Part shown: in pieces, positions 8,377 through 16,502 of the stretch | How positions within the stretch are numbered: the first letter of the stretch is position 1 | How the letters are laid out: every line of letters starts with the position of its first letter | Origin: Actinophytocola sp963825445 | GTDB lineage: Bacteria; Actinomycetota; Actinomycetes; Mycobacteriales; Pseudonocardiaceae | Length of the DNA: 64,000 bases | Direction of reading: 5' to 3' | Assembly (NCBI GenBank): GCA_963825445.1 | Contig: CAWGTM010000019.1 | Span: forward strand, 186,001 to 250,000 | Position numbers and translations under genes: made by a program | The notes under the pieces: model-generated | What the model was told of the DNA's origin: nothing | The model's database searches: none | Seen by the model: only the letters and a program-made list of their open reading frames with translations

Positions 8377-9480
8377 ATGACCAAAGTCGATCGGCGGCAG
8401 GCATTGGCGTATCGCATCGCCGCGCACGGGTTGCACCGCGACTCCGCCGAGTTGAGCGTGCTCGATCTCGGTGTGCAGTACGTGTCGGTGCCCGCCACCG
8501 CGCAGGCCCTGGCCGCCCGGCTCCCCGAAGGTGCGGACCAACCGGCCGAATCGGCTGACCTGGTGACCGTGTGGTCCTTCCGCGGCGCGCCCCACCTCCT
8601 GCGCCGGTCCGATGTGGACACACTGGCCGCCGAGCTGTGGCCCCGCAGCGACGCCGACGCGCTCGCCCGGCTCGGCGGTGAGGCCACCGTCCTGCGCCGC
8701 GAGGGGGTGGCCGGCCTCGACGCCTTCCGCACCACCGCCCGCGAGCTGCGGGACATCGTCACCGAGGAGCGGACGAAGGGCGACGTCAGCACCGCGATCA
8801 CCGCGCGCCTGCCCGCCCCCTACAACTACGACTGCCGCGGCTGCGCCGCCACCCACGTCTACAACACGCTGTTCCAGTCGATGGGCCTGGCCGCCGGCGT
8901 CCAGGTGATCGCGGGCAGCCGACCGACCATCCTCGCGCCCATCCCCGGCCGCGGGCCGCTACCCAAGAAGACCGCCGGCGCGCAGCGGGTCATCCTCGCC
9001 TACCTGCGGCTGCACGGCCCGGCCACGGTCGCCGAGGCCGCCGGCTACCTCGCCACCACCCAGGCCGAGGCCCGACAGATGTGGCCGGCCGACGTCGCGG
9101 AGGTCGACCTCGACGGCCGGAGGACCTACGTCCCGGCCGACCAGCTGCCGGCACTGCGCGAGGCCCCGGCCCCCGACCTGGTGCGGCTCCTGCCACCGCT
9201 CGACCCGTTCCTCCAACTGCGGGACCGGGAGCTGCTCGTGCCCGACGAGGCACGCCGCAAGGCCGTCTGGAAGATCATCGGCAACCCCGGCGCCGTCCTG
9301 GCCGGCACCGAGATCGTCGGCACCTGGCGACCGGGCAAGGCCAGCAAGAAACGCCTGGAACTGGAAGTCACGGCGTTCGAACGCCTGCCGGCCGCCACCC
9401 GTCGCGGGATCGAGGCCGAGGCGGCGATCCTCGCCGGATCGCGGGGTGCGGCGGACGCCGAGGTGAAGTTCGCTGACTAA
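8377..9480 (+). CDS. AlkZ-like winged-helix protein (DNA glycosylase superfamily, variant motif)
   Basis: The 367-residue protein has the HTH_42/AlkZ architecture of tandem winged helices followed by a beta-barrel. The late block RLLPPLDPFLQLRDRELLVPD (about 268-288) corresponds to the LLPEFDNLLLSYADRTR block of the two paralogues in this window. AlkZ enzymes excise bulky alkylated bases using a Q-x-Q motif. Here the equivalent position reads LGVQ (residues 31-34), so only one glutamine remains; activity may differ or be absent. The ribosome binding site is GGTGAGG. No operon partner is evident. Confidence 0.75.
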   Translation: MTKVDRRQALAYRIAAHGLHRDSAELSVLDLGVQYVSVPATAQALAARLPEGADQPAESADLVTVWSFRGAPHLLRRSDVDTLAAELWPRSDADALARLGGEATVLRREGVAGLDAFRTTARELRDIVTEERTKGDVSTAITARLPAPYNYDCRGCAATHVYNTLFQSMGLAAGVQVIAGSRPTILAPIPGRGPLPKKTAGAQRVILAYLRLHGPATVAEAAGYLATTQAEARQMWPADVAEVDLDGRRTYVPADQLPALREAPAPDLVRLLPPLDPFLQLRDRELLVPDEARRKAVWKIIGNPGAVLAGTEIVGTWRPGKASKKRLELEVTAFERLPAATRRGIEAEAAILAGSRGAADAEVKFAD

Positions 9481-9483
9481 CGC

Positions 9484-9506
9484 TGTCGATTCCCGTCCCT
9501 CTCGTT
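9484..9506 (+). promoter_or_regulatory. Candidate ECF42-type promoter
   Basis: TGTCGA (9484-9489) is followed after 13 nt by CGTT (9503-9506), about 45 nt upstream of the reductase start. Published ECF42 work describes TGTCGA at -35 with a CG-containing -10, so autoregulation by the sigma factor encoded at 10510-11754 is plausible. The match is short and low in information. Confidence 0.4.
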
Positions 9507-9551
9507 CGCCGTGAGAACAAGGGCGTCACCCGGACGCCCCGGAGGAGCGAC

Positions 9552-10172
9552 ATGCGTGAACTGAAGGTCATGAACTTCGTGTCCCTGGACGGCGTCATGC
9601 AGGGCCCCGGCGGGCCGGACGACGACCGGGACGTCGGGTTCACCCACGGCGGCTGGGCCGTCCCCTACATCGACCAGCCCCTGATCGAGCGGATCGGCGC
9701 GACGACCGCCCGCGCCGGCGCGCTGCTGCTCGGCCGCCGCACCTACGACGTCTTCGCCGCCACCTGGCCGCTCGCGGACGACCCCATCGCCACCACCATC
9801 AACACCATGCGCAAGTACGTGGTCTCCCGCACCCTCGACAAGGTGTCGTGGCAGAACTCCACACTGCTCGAAGGCGACGTGGTCGAGCAGGTCCGGGAAC
9901 TCAGACGCGGCGACGGCGCCGAGATCCAGGTGCACGGCAGCGGCCAGCTCATCCAGACCCTCATCGAGCACGACCTGGTCGACGAGTTCCACCTGCACGT
10001 GATCCCCGTGCTCGTCGGCACCGGCAACCGCCTGTTCGGCACCGGCACCCTGCCGGCCGGGCTGCGGCTGGTCGACTCGACCACGTCGGCCACCGGCGTC
10101 CACTCGGGCATCTACGCGCGGGCCGGCGAACTGCAATACGGTGCCCTTGGCCCCGAGACCGGGAACTGGTGA
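9552..10172 (+). CDS. RibD C-terminal / dihydrofolate-reductase-fold protein
   Basis: The 206-residue protein shows the RibD_C pattern: an opening strand MRELKVMNFVSLDGVMQGPGG, an ALLLGRRTYDVFAATWP motif (about 57-73), and EIQVHGSGQLIQTLIEHDLVDEFHLHVIPVLVG (about 124-160). This is the NADPH-binding DHFR-like fold; the natural substrate is not known. It is the first gene of an apparent three-gene operon with the DGPF protein (5 nt downstream) and an ECF42 sigma factor, preceded by a candidate ECF42 promoter. A GGAGGAG ribosome binding site precedes ATG. Confidence 0.85.
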   Translation: MRELKVMNFVSLDGVMQGPGGPDDDRDVGFTHGGWAVPYIDQPLIERIGATTARAGALLLGRRTYDVFAATWPLADDPIATTINTMRKYVVSRTLDKVSWQNSTLLEGDVVEQVRELRRGDGAEIQVHGSGQLIQTLIEHDLVDEFHLHVIPVLVGTGNRLFGTGTLPAGLRLVDSTTSATGVHSGIYARAGELQYGALGPETGNW

Positions 10173-10177
10173 GGACG

Positions 10178-10513
10178 ATGCCGCAGTACGCGATCCTGAT
10201 CTACGAGAAGGAAACCCCTGGTGGCGTGGCCGACATCCCGCCCGAGGTGATGGAAGCAAACCTGGCCGTCGGCCCGAAGATCGAGGCCATGGGCGCGCGG
10301 GTGGTCCACGAGCAGGGCCTCGCGCCCAGCGCCGCCACCCGCACCATCCACAAGGACGGGCTGGTGACCGACGGGCCGTTCATCGAGAGCAAAGAGGTGA
10401 TCGCCGGGTTCTTCGTGGTCGAGACCGAGGACTTCGACCAGGCGCTCGCCATCGGCAAACTGCTCCCGATCATGGACGGCGCCGTCGAGGTGCGGCCGCT
10501 GCTGGCCCCGTGA
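10178..10513 (+). CDS. YciI/DGPF-domain protein
   Basis: The 111-residue protein starts MPQYAILIYEKE and carries the family-naming DGPF motif in VTDGPFIESKEVIAGFF (about residues 63-79). The fold is a dimeric ferredoxin-like barrel. DGPF proteins are the conserved genomic partners of ECF42 sigma factors, and here the sigma gene starts inside the stop codon (GTGA). The biochemical role in the family is unknown. The start is the ATG at 10178; a longer reading of the frame runs antisense-like through the previous gene and is not used. Confidence 0.85.
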   Translation: MPQYAILIYEKETPGGVADIPPEVMEANLAVGPKIEAMGARVVHEQGLAPSAATRTIHKDGLVTDGPFIESKEVIAGFFVVETEDFDQALAIGKLLPIMDGAVEVRPLLAP

Positions 10514-11754
10514 GATCGGTCGGCCAGGCGGTCGCGGACGCGCACCGGAGCGAGTGGGCCACCGTGCTCGCCGCGACGGTGCGCGTCACCCGCGACCTCG
10601 ACCTGGCGCAGGAGTGCGTGCAGGACGCCTACACCGACGCACTGTCCTCATGGGACAGGGACGGGGTGCCGGCGCGGCCGGGGGCGTGGCTCACCACCGC
10701 CGCCCGACACAACGCGCTCGACGTGTTGCGGCGGGCGAACACCCTGCGGTCGAAGCTGCACCTGCTGGTCGAACCGGCGACCGTCGCGGGCGATCCGCCG
10801 GTGGCACCGGACGACCCTCTGCGGCTGGTGTTCCTGTGCGCGCACCCCGCGCTGTCACCCGAGGCCCAGGTGGCGCTGACTCTGCGGTTCGTGTGCGGGG
10901 TGTCGACCGCGGACATCGCGTCGGCGTTCCTGGTCCAGGAACCGACCATGGCCGCGCGGCTCACCCGGGCGAAGAAGAAGATCGCGGGCGCGGGGATCCC
11001 GTTCGCCATGCCGACCGCCGCCGAACTGCCGTCGCGGCTGGACACGGCCCTCACGAGCATCCACCTGCTGTTCACCACCGGACACACGGCCCCGGCGGGC
11101 CCGACGCTCACACGTGACGACGTCGCCGGCCGCGCCGTGGACCTGGCCCGTCTGCTCGTGGCCCTGATGCCGGACGAGGCCGAGGCCCGCGGCCTGCTCG
11201 CGCTGCTCCTGGCGAACCACGCCCGCCGCGCCACCCGTACCGCCCCGGACGGCGGGGTGCTGCTGCTGGCCGACCAGGACCGTGCCGCCTGGGACCGGGC
11301 GGCCATCGCGGAGGCCGACACCCTGGTGATGAGCGCCCCGCGCGGCAGGTCTCCCGGCAAGTTCGCGCTCCAAGCGGCGATCGCCACCCTGCACGCGACC
11401 GCCCCCACCTACACCGACACCGACTGGCCGCAGATCGTCGAGTGCTACGACCTGCTGCTGGCCGTGTGGCCGTCGCCCGTGGTGGCGCTGAACCGGGCGG
11501 TGGCCGTGTCGATGGTGTCCGGCCCGGAAGCGGGGCTCGCCGAGATCGCGGCGCTGGACATCCCCGGCTACCACTACCTTCCCGCGGTGCGGGCCGACTT
11601 CCTGCGCCTGCTCGACCGCGACACCGAAGCGGCCGCCGCCTACGAACAGGCCCGCGCGCTCGTCACGAACGACGCCGAACGCGCGTTCCTCACCGCCCGG
11701 CTGGCCGACCTGGCTACGCCGCGCAGAACTCGTTCCCTTCCGGATCGAGCATGA
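10510..11754 (+). CDS. ECF42-type RNA polymerase sigma factor with C-terminal extension
   Basis: The 414-residue protein has sigma region 2 (DLDLAQECVQDAYTDALSSW, about 24-43, then PGAWLTTAARHNALDVLRR) and region 4 (about 110-160, FVCGVSTADIASAFLVQEPTMAARLTRAKKKI). A C-terminal extension of over 200 residues (DUF6596 plus TPR-like helices, e.g. EAAAAYEQARALV near 380) is diagnostic of ECF42. Such sigma factors lack a classical anti-sigma factor; the extension is needed for activity in studied members. The GTG start overlaps the DGPF gene stop. Its 3' end overlaps the convergent VOC gene by 41 bp. Confidence 0.9.
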   Translation: MRSVGQAVADAHRSEWATVLAATVRVTRDLDLAQECVQDAYTDALSSWDRDGVPARPGAWLTTAARHNALDVLRRANTLRSKLHLLVEPATVAGDPPVAPDDPLRLVFLCAHPALSPEAQVALTLRFVCGVSTADIASAFLVQEPTMAARLTRAKKKIAGAGIPFAMPTAAELPSRLDTALTSIHLLFTTGHTAPAGPTLTRDDVAGRAVDLARLLVALMPDEAEARGLLALLLANHARRATRTAPDGGVLLLADQDRAAWDRAAIAEADTLVMSAPRGRSPGKFALQAAIATLHATAPTYTDTDWPQIVECYDLLLAVWPSPVVALNRAVAVSMVSGPEAGLAEIAALDIPGYHYLPAVRADFLRLLDRDTEAAAAYEQARALVTNDAERAFLTARLADLATPRRTRSLPDRA

Positions 11755-12166
11755 CCCACCAGTGACCGGCCGGCCCCTGGTCGACCTCGCGGACGCGCGT
11801 GGCGCCCAGGCCTTCCAACCGGGCCACCAGATCCTCGAGCGCCACAGACCCGCTGTGGATGTCGATGTGCAGCCGGTTCTTCACGGTCTTGCCCTCGGGA
11901 ACGTCCTGGAACAGCAGCCGACGGCCATGGCCCACGCCGCTGGCCTGGTCGAACGGGTCGTCGGGGTGCCGGATGCCCGCGAAGCCACGGAAGATCCGGT
12001 GGTCCCCGTGCTCGGTGACCGCGGCCTCCGGGAGGTGCCCGGCCGACAGCAGCTGGTCGATGAGCGCGCTCGGGTCCTCCACCGTGTACTCCAGCGCGGC
12101 GGCCCAGAAGTCCGCCAGCGTGGGTGCGTCCTTGGTATCGATGATCAACTTCCAGTTCAGAGCCAT
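11714..12166 (-). CDS. VOC/glyoxalase-like protein
   Basis: The 150-residue protein (start MALNWKLIIDTKDAPTLADF) has a glyoxalase-like fold: an early LADFWAAALEYTVED segment, a central KNRLHIDIHSG strand with a probable metal ligand histidine, and a final HWWVMLDPEGNEFC strand. The substrate is unknown. The start codon lies inside a perfect inverted repeat shared with the divergent CGNR gene, so the two genes are almost certainly co-regulated. Its transcript would be nearly leaderless (TAGTAT -10-like element 10 nt before ATG). Confidence 0.85.
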   Translation of the reverse strand: MALNWKLIIDTKDAPTLADFWAAALEYTVEDPSALIDQLLSAGHLPEAAVTEHGDHRIFRGFAGIRHPDDPFDQASGVGHGRRLLFQDVPEGKTVKNRLHIDIHSGSVALEDLVARLEGLGATRVREVDQGPAGHWWVMLDPEGNEFCAA

Positions 12167-12190
12167 GTAACCCTTTATACTAGTTACATG
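12164..12190. promoter_or_regulatory. Shared operator spanning both divergent start codons
   Basis: CATGTAAC and GTTACATG form a perfect 8-bp inverted repeat around an AT-rich 11-nt centre (TATACT at 12176-12181). The outer CAT and ATG are the start codons of the VOC and CGNR genes. TATACT lies 7 nt before the CGNR ATG, so that mRNA should be leaderless. A protein bound here would block both promoters. Confidence 0.7.
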
Positions 12191-12775
12191 GACTCGCCAC
12201 CAAGCCCGGGCATGCTGCTGGGCTCCCGTTCGGGGGCCACGTTCCGGTTCGACCCGGGCGCGCTCAGCCTGGAACTGCTGACCACCGGCGGCCCCGGCGA
12301 GTTCCGCCACTTCGAGGTGCTGCACTCCCCCGCCGACCTGGCCACGTGGGCATCAGCGTCGCGACTGACCCCGACCCCGACGCTGACGATCTCCGACGCC
12401 GAGGTCACGACCGCCCGAGACCTGCGCGACGCGTTGTTCCGGGTGGCCATCAAGCACCCGGAACCCGGCGACCTCGACACGATCAACGCCGCGGCCGCCC
12501 ACCCGGCGCTGGTCCCCGCCCTCGACGCGGACCACCGGCTCCGCTGGGCCGGATCTCCCACCGGCACACAACTGCTGGCCACCGTCGCGCGCGACGCGAT
12601 CGACCTGCTGAGCGGCCCGCTCCGCCACCGGGTCCGCACGTGTGCGGCCGACAACTGCTCGCTCGTGTACGTGGACACCTCCCGGCCCGGCAGCCGGCGC
12701 TGGTGCTCCATGGACCGCTGCGGCAACCGCCACAAGGTCCGCACCCTCCGCGCCCGCCGCACCGAAGAGGACTGA
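12188..12775 (+). CDS. CGNR zinc-finger (ABATE domain) regulator
   Basis: The 195-residue protein has an N-terminal stress-induced ABATE-type domain (about residues 1-135) and a C-terminal CGNR zinc finger: CAADNCSLVYVDTS then RRWCSMDRCGNRHKVRTLRAR (about 150-188), with four cysteines and the CGNR tetrad. Proteins of this family are predicted DNA-binding regulators. It probably binds the inverted repeat that covers its own start codon and that of the divergent VOC gene (inference). The start is fixed by the leaderless promoter geometry. Confidence 0.9.
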   Translation: MDSPPSPGMLLGSRSGATFRFDPGALSLELLTTGGPGEFRHFEVLHSPADLATWASASRLTPTPTLTISDAEVTTARDLRDALFRVAIKHPEPGDLDTINAAAAHPALVPALDADHRLRWAGSPTGTQLLATVARDAIDLLSGPLRHRVRTCAADNCSLVYVDTSRPGSRRWCSMDRCGNRHKVRTLRARRTEED

Positions 12776-13643
12776 CCGGACGCCCCGCTGCCGCACCTGG
12801 CTGTCCACTCAGGACCGCCGGTCGAACCGCCTGACGGGAGCCCTGCCGCGAGAGTTGGCGGCGGCCCACTCCGCCGGACCGAAGATGAGCCCACGAAGAT
12901 GCTGACCAGTCGCGGTCAGCAGGTCGGGGACGCCAACACCGTCGAGGATCGACGTGCGTTCGCGGCGGGGGAACTCGATGGTGTCGCGGAGAAGACCTCG
13001 AGCCAGCAGGCAGCCAGTTCTGGCTGGAACTCCCCCACCTCCCGCGCGTGCCGGGCCAACCCGCGCTTCATCCTCGGCCGGCTTCAGCAGCTCGCGCACC
13101 CGGCGACGGGCTCATCGATCTGCCCGTTCCGCCTAGCGACGGCACCATGGACATGATCGTCACCGGGCTGTCCGGCGCCGCACCACCCGAGGTTGGTCGC
13201 CGCCAGACACGCACCACGTCCGACAGCTCCCATCCGAGAGCGTCGCCGCCACCCGGTGGTCGAACGACCCCCTCACTCCACGTCGGTCGCGGGCGCCTCT
13301 TTCTCACCAGGCCACCCCTCCCGTCCTGTGCGTTTTGGTCTGTGCCCCGTGGCGACCGCCAGATCCGCCAAAGGCGCAATAATTGGACATCTATATAGTA
13401 AGTAATTGATAGTTAAACTTCTAAGATCGAACTCCCACCCGGTACAGCGCCTCAGCAAATGTCAGTTCACGAAATTCGCCATTACCAGGCCGGCCGCTCC
13501 GCCGCATTCACCCGATTGGCGGAACACCGATTGAAAGGTCCATTCAATCGGTCCGGGGGTCCCCTGTTTTCAACGCTACCAACGAGGTCCGACAGTTTGG
13601 CGCCGGCGACACGGCGCGTCGTGGCAGAAAGCCGGACAAAAGC
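12776..13643. other. Long intergenic stretch without a convincing gene
   Basis: About 870 bp separate the CGNR gene from the terminator of the SPFH operon. Open frames exist on both strands but none shows a ribosome binding site with a recognisable product. A 96-codon minus frame at 12809-13099 (containing LRGLIFGPAEWAA) could be a decayed gene, but I cannot assign it. From about 13376 to 13428 the base composition drops sharply to AT-rich, including CTATATAG, TAATTGATAG and TTAAAC, unlike anything nearby; this may be a promoter, a protein-binding site or a scar of transfer. Confidence 0.5.
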
Positions 13644-13673
13644 AGTGGGAGGGCGGCGAACCGCCCTCCCACT
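13644..13673 (-). terminator. Hairpin terminator after the SPFH gene
   Basis: AGTGGGAGGGCGG and CCGCCCTCCCACT form a perfect 13-bp stem with a CGAA loop, 33 nt beyond the SPFH stop codon. Confidence 0.8.
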
Positions 13674-13705
13674 GTCACACCAAGAACACTGCTACATCAG
13701 GAAAC

Positions 13706-15061
13706 TCAGTACCGCGGCGGCTCGTCCGACAGTTCCGTCGACTCCGACGGCCGAGCACGGAACGGACCACCGGGAGCCGGGGGCACGTCCGGCGCCGGAG
13801 CGGCCGGCGGAGGAGGCGGCGAGTAGTCGACCTCCGGCGCGGGAGCCGGCATGTGCACTTCCGGCTGCGGCGGAGGAGGCGGCGGCATCGCGGCGGCGGC
13901 CGAGCGGTCGTCGTCGCCCATGTTGTACGGCGCGGGGGCGCCGGCCGACCGCTGCGGCGACATCGACGTCGGAACCTCCCGCCGTGCCACCGCCTCCGCT
14001 GCCCGCACGGCCTCCGCGACCTTCGGGTCGGTGGACGTGTCGAACCAGTTCGCGGTCTCTTCCTCTTCGTTCGGGCGCTCGGGCGGCGGCTCGTAGGCCG
14101 GCGGCTCGTAGCGGAACACGCCGTCCTCGCCGGGTGCGCCCAGCAGCTTCGCGAAGCCCTCGAGGGCCTTGCCGAAGTCGTTCGGCAGCATCCACACGGT
14201 GTTCGAGTCGCCCTGCGCCATCTGCGGGAGCGTCTGCAAGTACTGGTAGGCAAGGACTTCCGGCGTCGGCTTGCCGGCCTTGATCGCGTCGAAGACCTTC
14301 TCGATGGCCTTGGCCTGGCCCTGGGCCTGGAGGTAGCGGGCCGCACGTTCACCCTGGGCACGCAGGATGCGCGACTGCCGCTCACCCTCGGACGCCAGGA
14401 TCGCCGCCTGCTTGGCACCCTCCGCCGACAGGATCTGGCTCTGCTTCTGACCTTCGGCGGTCTTGATGGCCGCTTCCCGCGTACCTTCCGCGGTGAGGAT
14501 CATGGCGCGCTTCTCACGGTCGGCGCGCATCTGCTTCTCCATCGAGTCCTGAATGGAGGGTGGCGGGTCGATCGCCTTCAGCTCGACTCGCGCCACGCGG
14601 ATGCCCCAGCGGCCGGTGGCCTCGTCGAGCACGCCACGCAGCTGCCCGTTGATCGAGTCACGGGAGGTCAGCGTGCCTTCCAGGCTCATGCCACCGACCA
14701 CGTTTCGGAGTGTGGTGGTGGTCAGCTGCTCCACACCGATGATGTAGTCGGAGATCTCGTAGACCGCGTCGCGGGGGTTGGTCACCTGGAAGTACACGAC
14801 CGTGTCGATGGACACGGTCAGGTTGTCCTGGGTGATCACCGGCTGCGGCGGGAACGAGACGACCTGCTCGCGGCGGTCGACCTTCGCTCGCACCCGGTCC
14901 AGGAACGGCACCAGGAAGTTCAGCCCCGGCTCCCCCACCGACCGGAACCGACCGAGCCGCTCGATCACGGCCGATTCCGCCTGCGGGATCACCAGGATCG
15001 ACTTCACCACGACGGTGAGTACGAACAAGACGACCACGATGACGATGATGACGACGGTCAA
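13706..15061 (-). CDS. SPFH/Band-7 (stomatin-like) membrane scaffold protein
   Basis: The 451-residue protein has one N-terminal membrane span (residues 3-22), then the SPFH domain (about 25-190; VIERLGRFRSVGEPGLNFLVPF is a hallmark). An alanine/glutamate-rich coiled coil (about 205-275) follows, with repeated AEG-x-R/K-x-x-A-I units. The tail from about 345 is acidic and then proline-rich (PPPPPPQPEVHMP), longer than in typical QmcA-like proteins. Such proteins form membrane microdomain scaffolds. The NfeD gene just upstream on the same strand is the classical partner. Confidence 0.92.
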   Translation of the reverse strand: MTVVIIVIVVVLFVLTVVVKSILVIPQAESAVIERLGRFRSVGEPGLNFLVPFLDRVRAKVDRREQVVSFPPQPVITQDNLTVSIDTVVYFQVTNPRDAVYEISDYIIGVEQLTTTTLRNVVGGMSLEGTLTSRDSINGQLRGVLDEATGRWGIRVARVELKAIDPPPSIQDSMEKQMRADREKRAMILTAEGTREAAIKTAEGQKQSQILSAEGAKQAAILASEGERQSRILRAQGERAARYLQAQGQAKAIEKVFDAIKAGKPTPEVLAYQYLQTLPQMAQGDSNTVWMLPNDFGKALEGFAKLLGAPGEDGVFRYEPPAYEPPPERPNEEEETANWFDTSTDPKVAEAVRAAEAVARREVPTSMSPQRSAGAPAPYNMGDDDRSAAAAMPPPPPPQPEVHMPAPAPEVDYSPPPPPAAPAPDVPPAPGGPFRARPSESTELSDEPPRY

Positions 15062-15148
15062 CGTGCCTCCACTCCGGATCGGGTTGGCGGGAAGTAGATC
15101 ACAACTGCCACCCGAAGGAGGTGACCCCCACAGCGCGTCCCACCGGAT

Positions 15149-15592
15149 TCACTCGGTCGCCAGATAGTCGGCGTCGGCCAGGACCACCGCGGTGGCGCCG
15201 GAGATCTCCACGACCGTCACCTGGTCGCCCGCCGAGATCGTCTGTTTGTCGTCGAAGGCGCGGGCCGACCACACCTCGCCGTCGAGCCGAACCTGGCCGC
15301 CGTCGGCGCTCACCGGGGCCAGGGCCACCGCCTTGCGACCGATCAACGCCTCGGCGTTCGTGTGCACCAACGCACCGTGCATCCGCCGTTTGAGCCACGG
15401 TCTGGCGAAGGTCACCAGACCGATGGAGACGAGCGCGAACACCGCGGAACTGACCAGCGTGTTGCCGAACAGCACCTCGGAGCCCGCACCGGCAAGCGCT
15501 CCGACGCCCACCATCAGTAGGAAGAAATCCCCGGACAACATCTCGGCGGCGATCAGCGCGATTCCGCCGATCAGCCAAAACACTGCGGCCAT
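15149..15592 (-). CDS. NfeD family membrane protein
   Basis: The 147-residue protein has two or three membrane spans in residues 1-70 (VFWLIGGIALIAAEML, FFLLMVGVGALAG, VSSAVFALVSIGLV) followed by a soluble OB-fold domain (about 82-145; ALIGRKAVALAPVSADGGQVRLDGEVWSA), as in NfeD-like proteins lacking the ClpP-like protease part. NfeD and stomatin/SPFH proteins are widely coupled, and it directly precedes the SPFH gene here, 87 nt apart. The pair probably shapes lipid domains or membrane protein quality control. Confidence 0.9.
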   Translation of the reverse strand: MAAVFWLIGGIALIAAEMLSGDFFLLMVGVGALAGAGSEVLFGNTLVSSAVFALVSIGLVTFARPWLKRRMHGALVHTNAEALIGRKAVALAPVSADGGQVRLDGEVWSARAFDDKQTISAGDQVTVVEISGATAVVLADADYLATE

Positions 15593-15627
15593 ACCTCAAT
15601 GATCTCAGACCCCGGGTATCTCGGTCA

Positions 15628-16440
15628 CTACTCTTCACCGATAGTAACGAAATCGATCAACCTTTCCACCGCGCCGATCAGCGGGGTCTCCAGGTCGCGG
15701 TAGCTGCGCACACCCGCCAGAACGCGGCGCCACCCGTCGGCGGGCTCGCCCCAGCGCAACGCCGCACAGATCCCGGTCTTCCAGTCGGTGCCGCGCGGGA
15801 TGACCGGCCATTCGCGGATGCCGACGGCCGCGGGTTTCACGGCCTGCCAGATGTCCACGTAGGGGTGACCGGTGACCAGCACGTGCTCGTCGTTGACCGC
15901 GTCGACGATGCGGGACTCCTTGCTGCCCGCCACCAGGTGGTCGACCAGGACGCCGAGCCGCCGGTGCGGGGCCGTGCCGAACTCGGCCACCAGCCCGGCC
16001 AGGTCGTCGATGCCGTGCAGCGGCTCCACCACCACGCCCTCGACCCGCAGGTCGTGGCCCCACACGCGTTCCACCAGCTCGGCGTCGTGGATGCCCTCCA
16101 CCCACAGCCGGCTGTCCCGCGCGGTGCGGGCGGTGTGGTCCTGCACGCGGACCGAGCCGGAAGCCGACACCGTCTTCTTGGGCGCGGCACTCTGGGTGGG
16201 CCGCACGAGCGTCACGGGTTTGCCGTCGATCAGGAACCCGGCCGGGGTCAACGGGAACACCCGGTGGCGGCCCTTGCCGTCCTCCAGCACCACGTTGCCC
16301 TGCTCGAAGCGGACCACCGCGCCGCAGAAGCCGCTCGCGGGGTCCTCGGCCACCAACCCGGGCTCCGCGACCACTTCGGGGATCTTCTTGCGGACCTTGC
16401 CGCGGGCCAGGATGTCGCCGCCGTAGCTCTCTGCTCGCAC
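15628..16440 (-). CDS. DUF3097 family protein
   Basis: The 270-residue protein matches the actinobacterial DUF3097 family. It begins MRAESYGGDILARGKVRKKIPEVVAEPGLVAED and contains LWVEGIHDAELVERVWGHDLR (about residues 109-129) and a C-terminal block ending RSYRDLETPLIGAVERLIDFVT. The middle region (HDAELVERVWGHDLR, LVTGHPYVDIWQAVKP) recalls toprim-like folds, but no function has been shown that I know of. It is soluble and upstream of the NfeD-SPFH pair on the same strand, divergent from an ECF sigma factor. Confidence 0.85.
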   Translation of the reverse strand: MRAESYGGDILARGKVRKKIPEVVAEPGLVAEDPASGFCGAVVRFEQGNVVLEDGKGRHRVFPLTPAGFLIDGKPVTLVRPTQSAAPKKTVSASGSVRVQDHTARTARDSRLWVEGIHDAELVERVWGHDLRVEGVVVEPLHGIDDLAGLVAEFGTAPHRRLGVLVDHLVAGSKESRIVDAVNDEHVLVTGHPYVDIWQAVKPAAVGIREWPVIPRGTDWKTGICAALRWGEPADGWRRVLAGVRSYRDLETPLIGAVERLIDFVTIGEE

Positions 16441-16502
16441 GGCAGATCACCCTATCGAGGGTCCGTCGAAAAACTTGGACGTCGACCCGTCGGAGAACCC
16501 GT

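Noticed and set aside
10141..10509. A longer N-terminus for the ECF42 sigma factor through the DGPF gene
   Set aside because: The extra residues are an arginine/proline-rich shadow of the DGPF coding frame; region 2 starts only after the GTG at 10510.
13459..13705. A small gene starting MSVHEIRHYQAGR between the AT-rich island and the SPFH gene
   Set aside because: No ribosome binding site, no recognisable family, and the frame runs antisense into the SPFH gene across its terminator.
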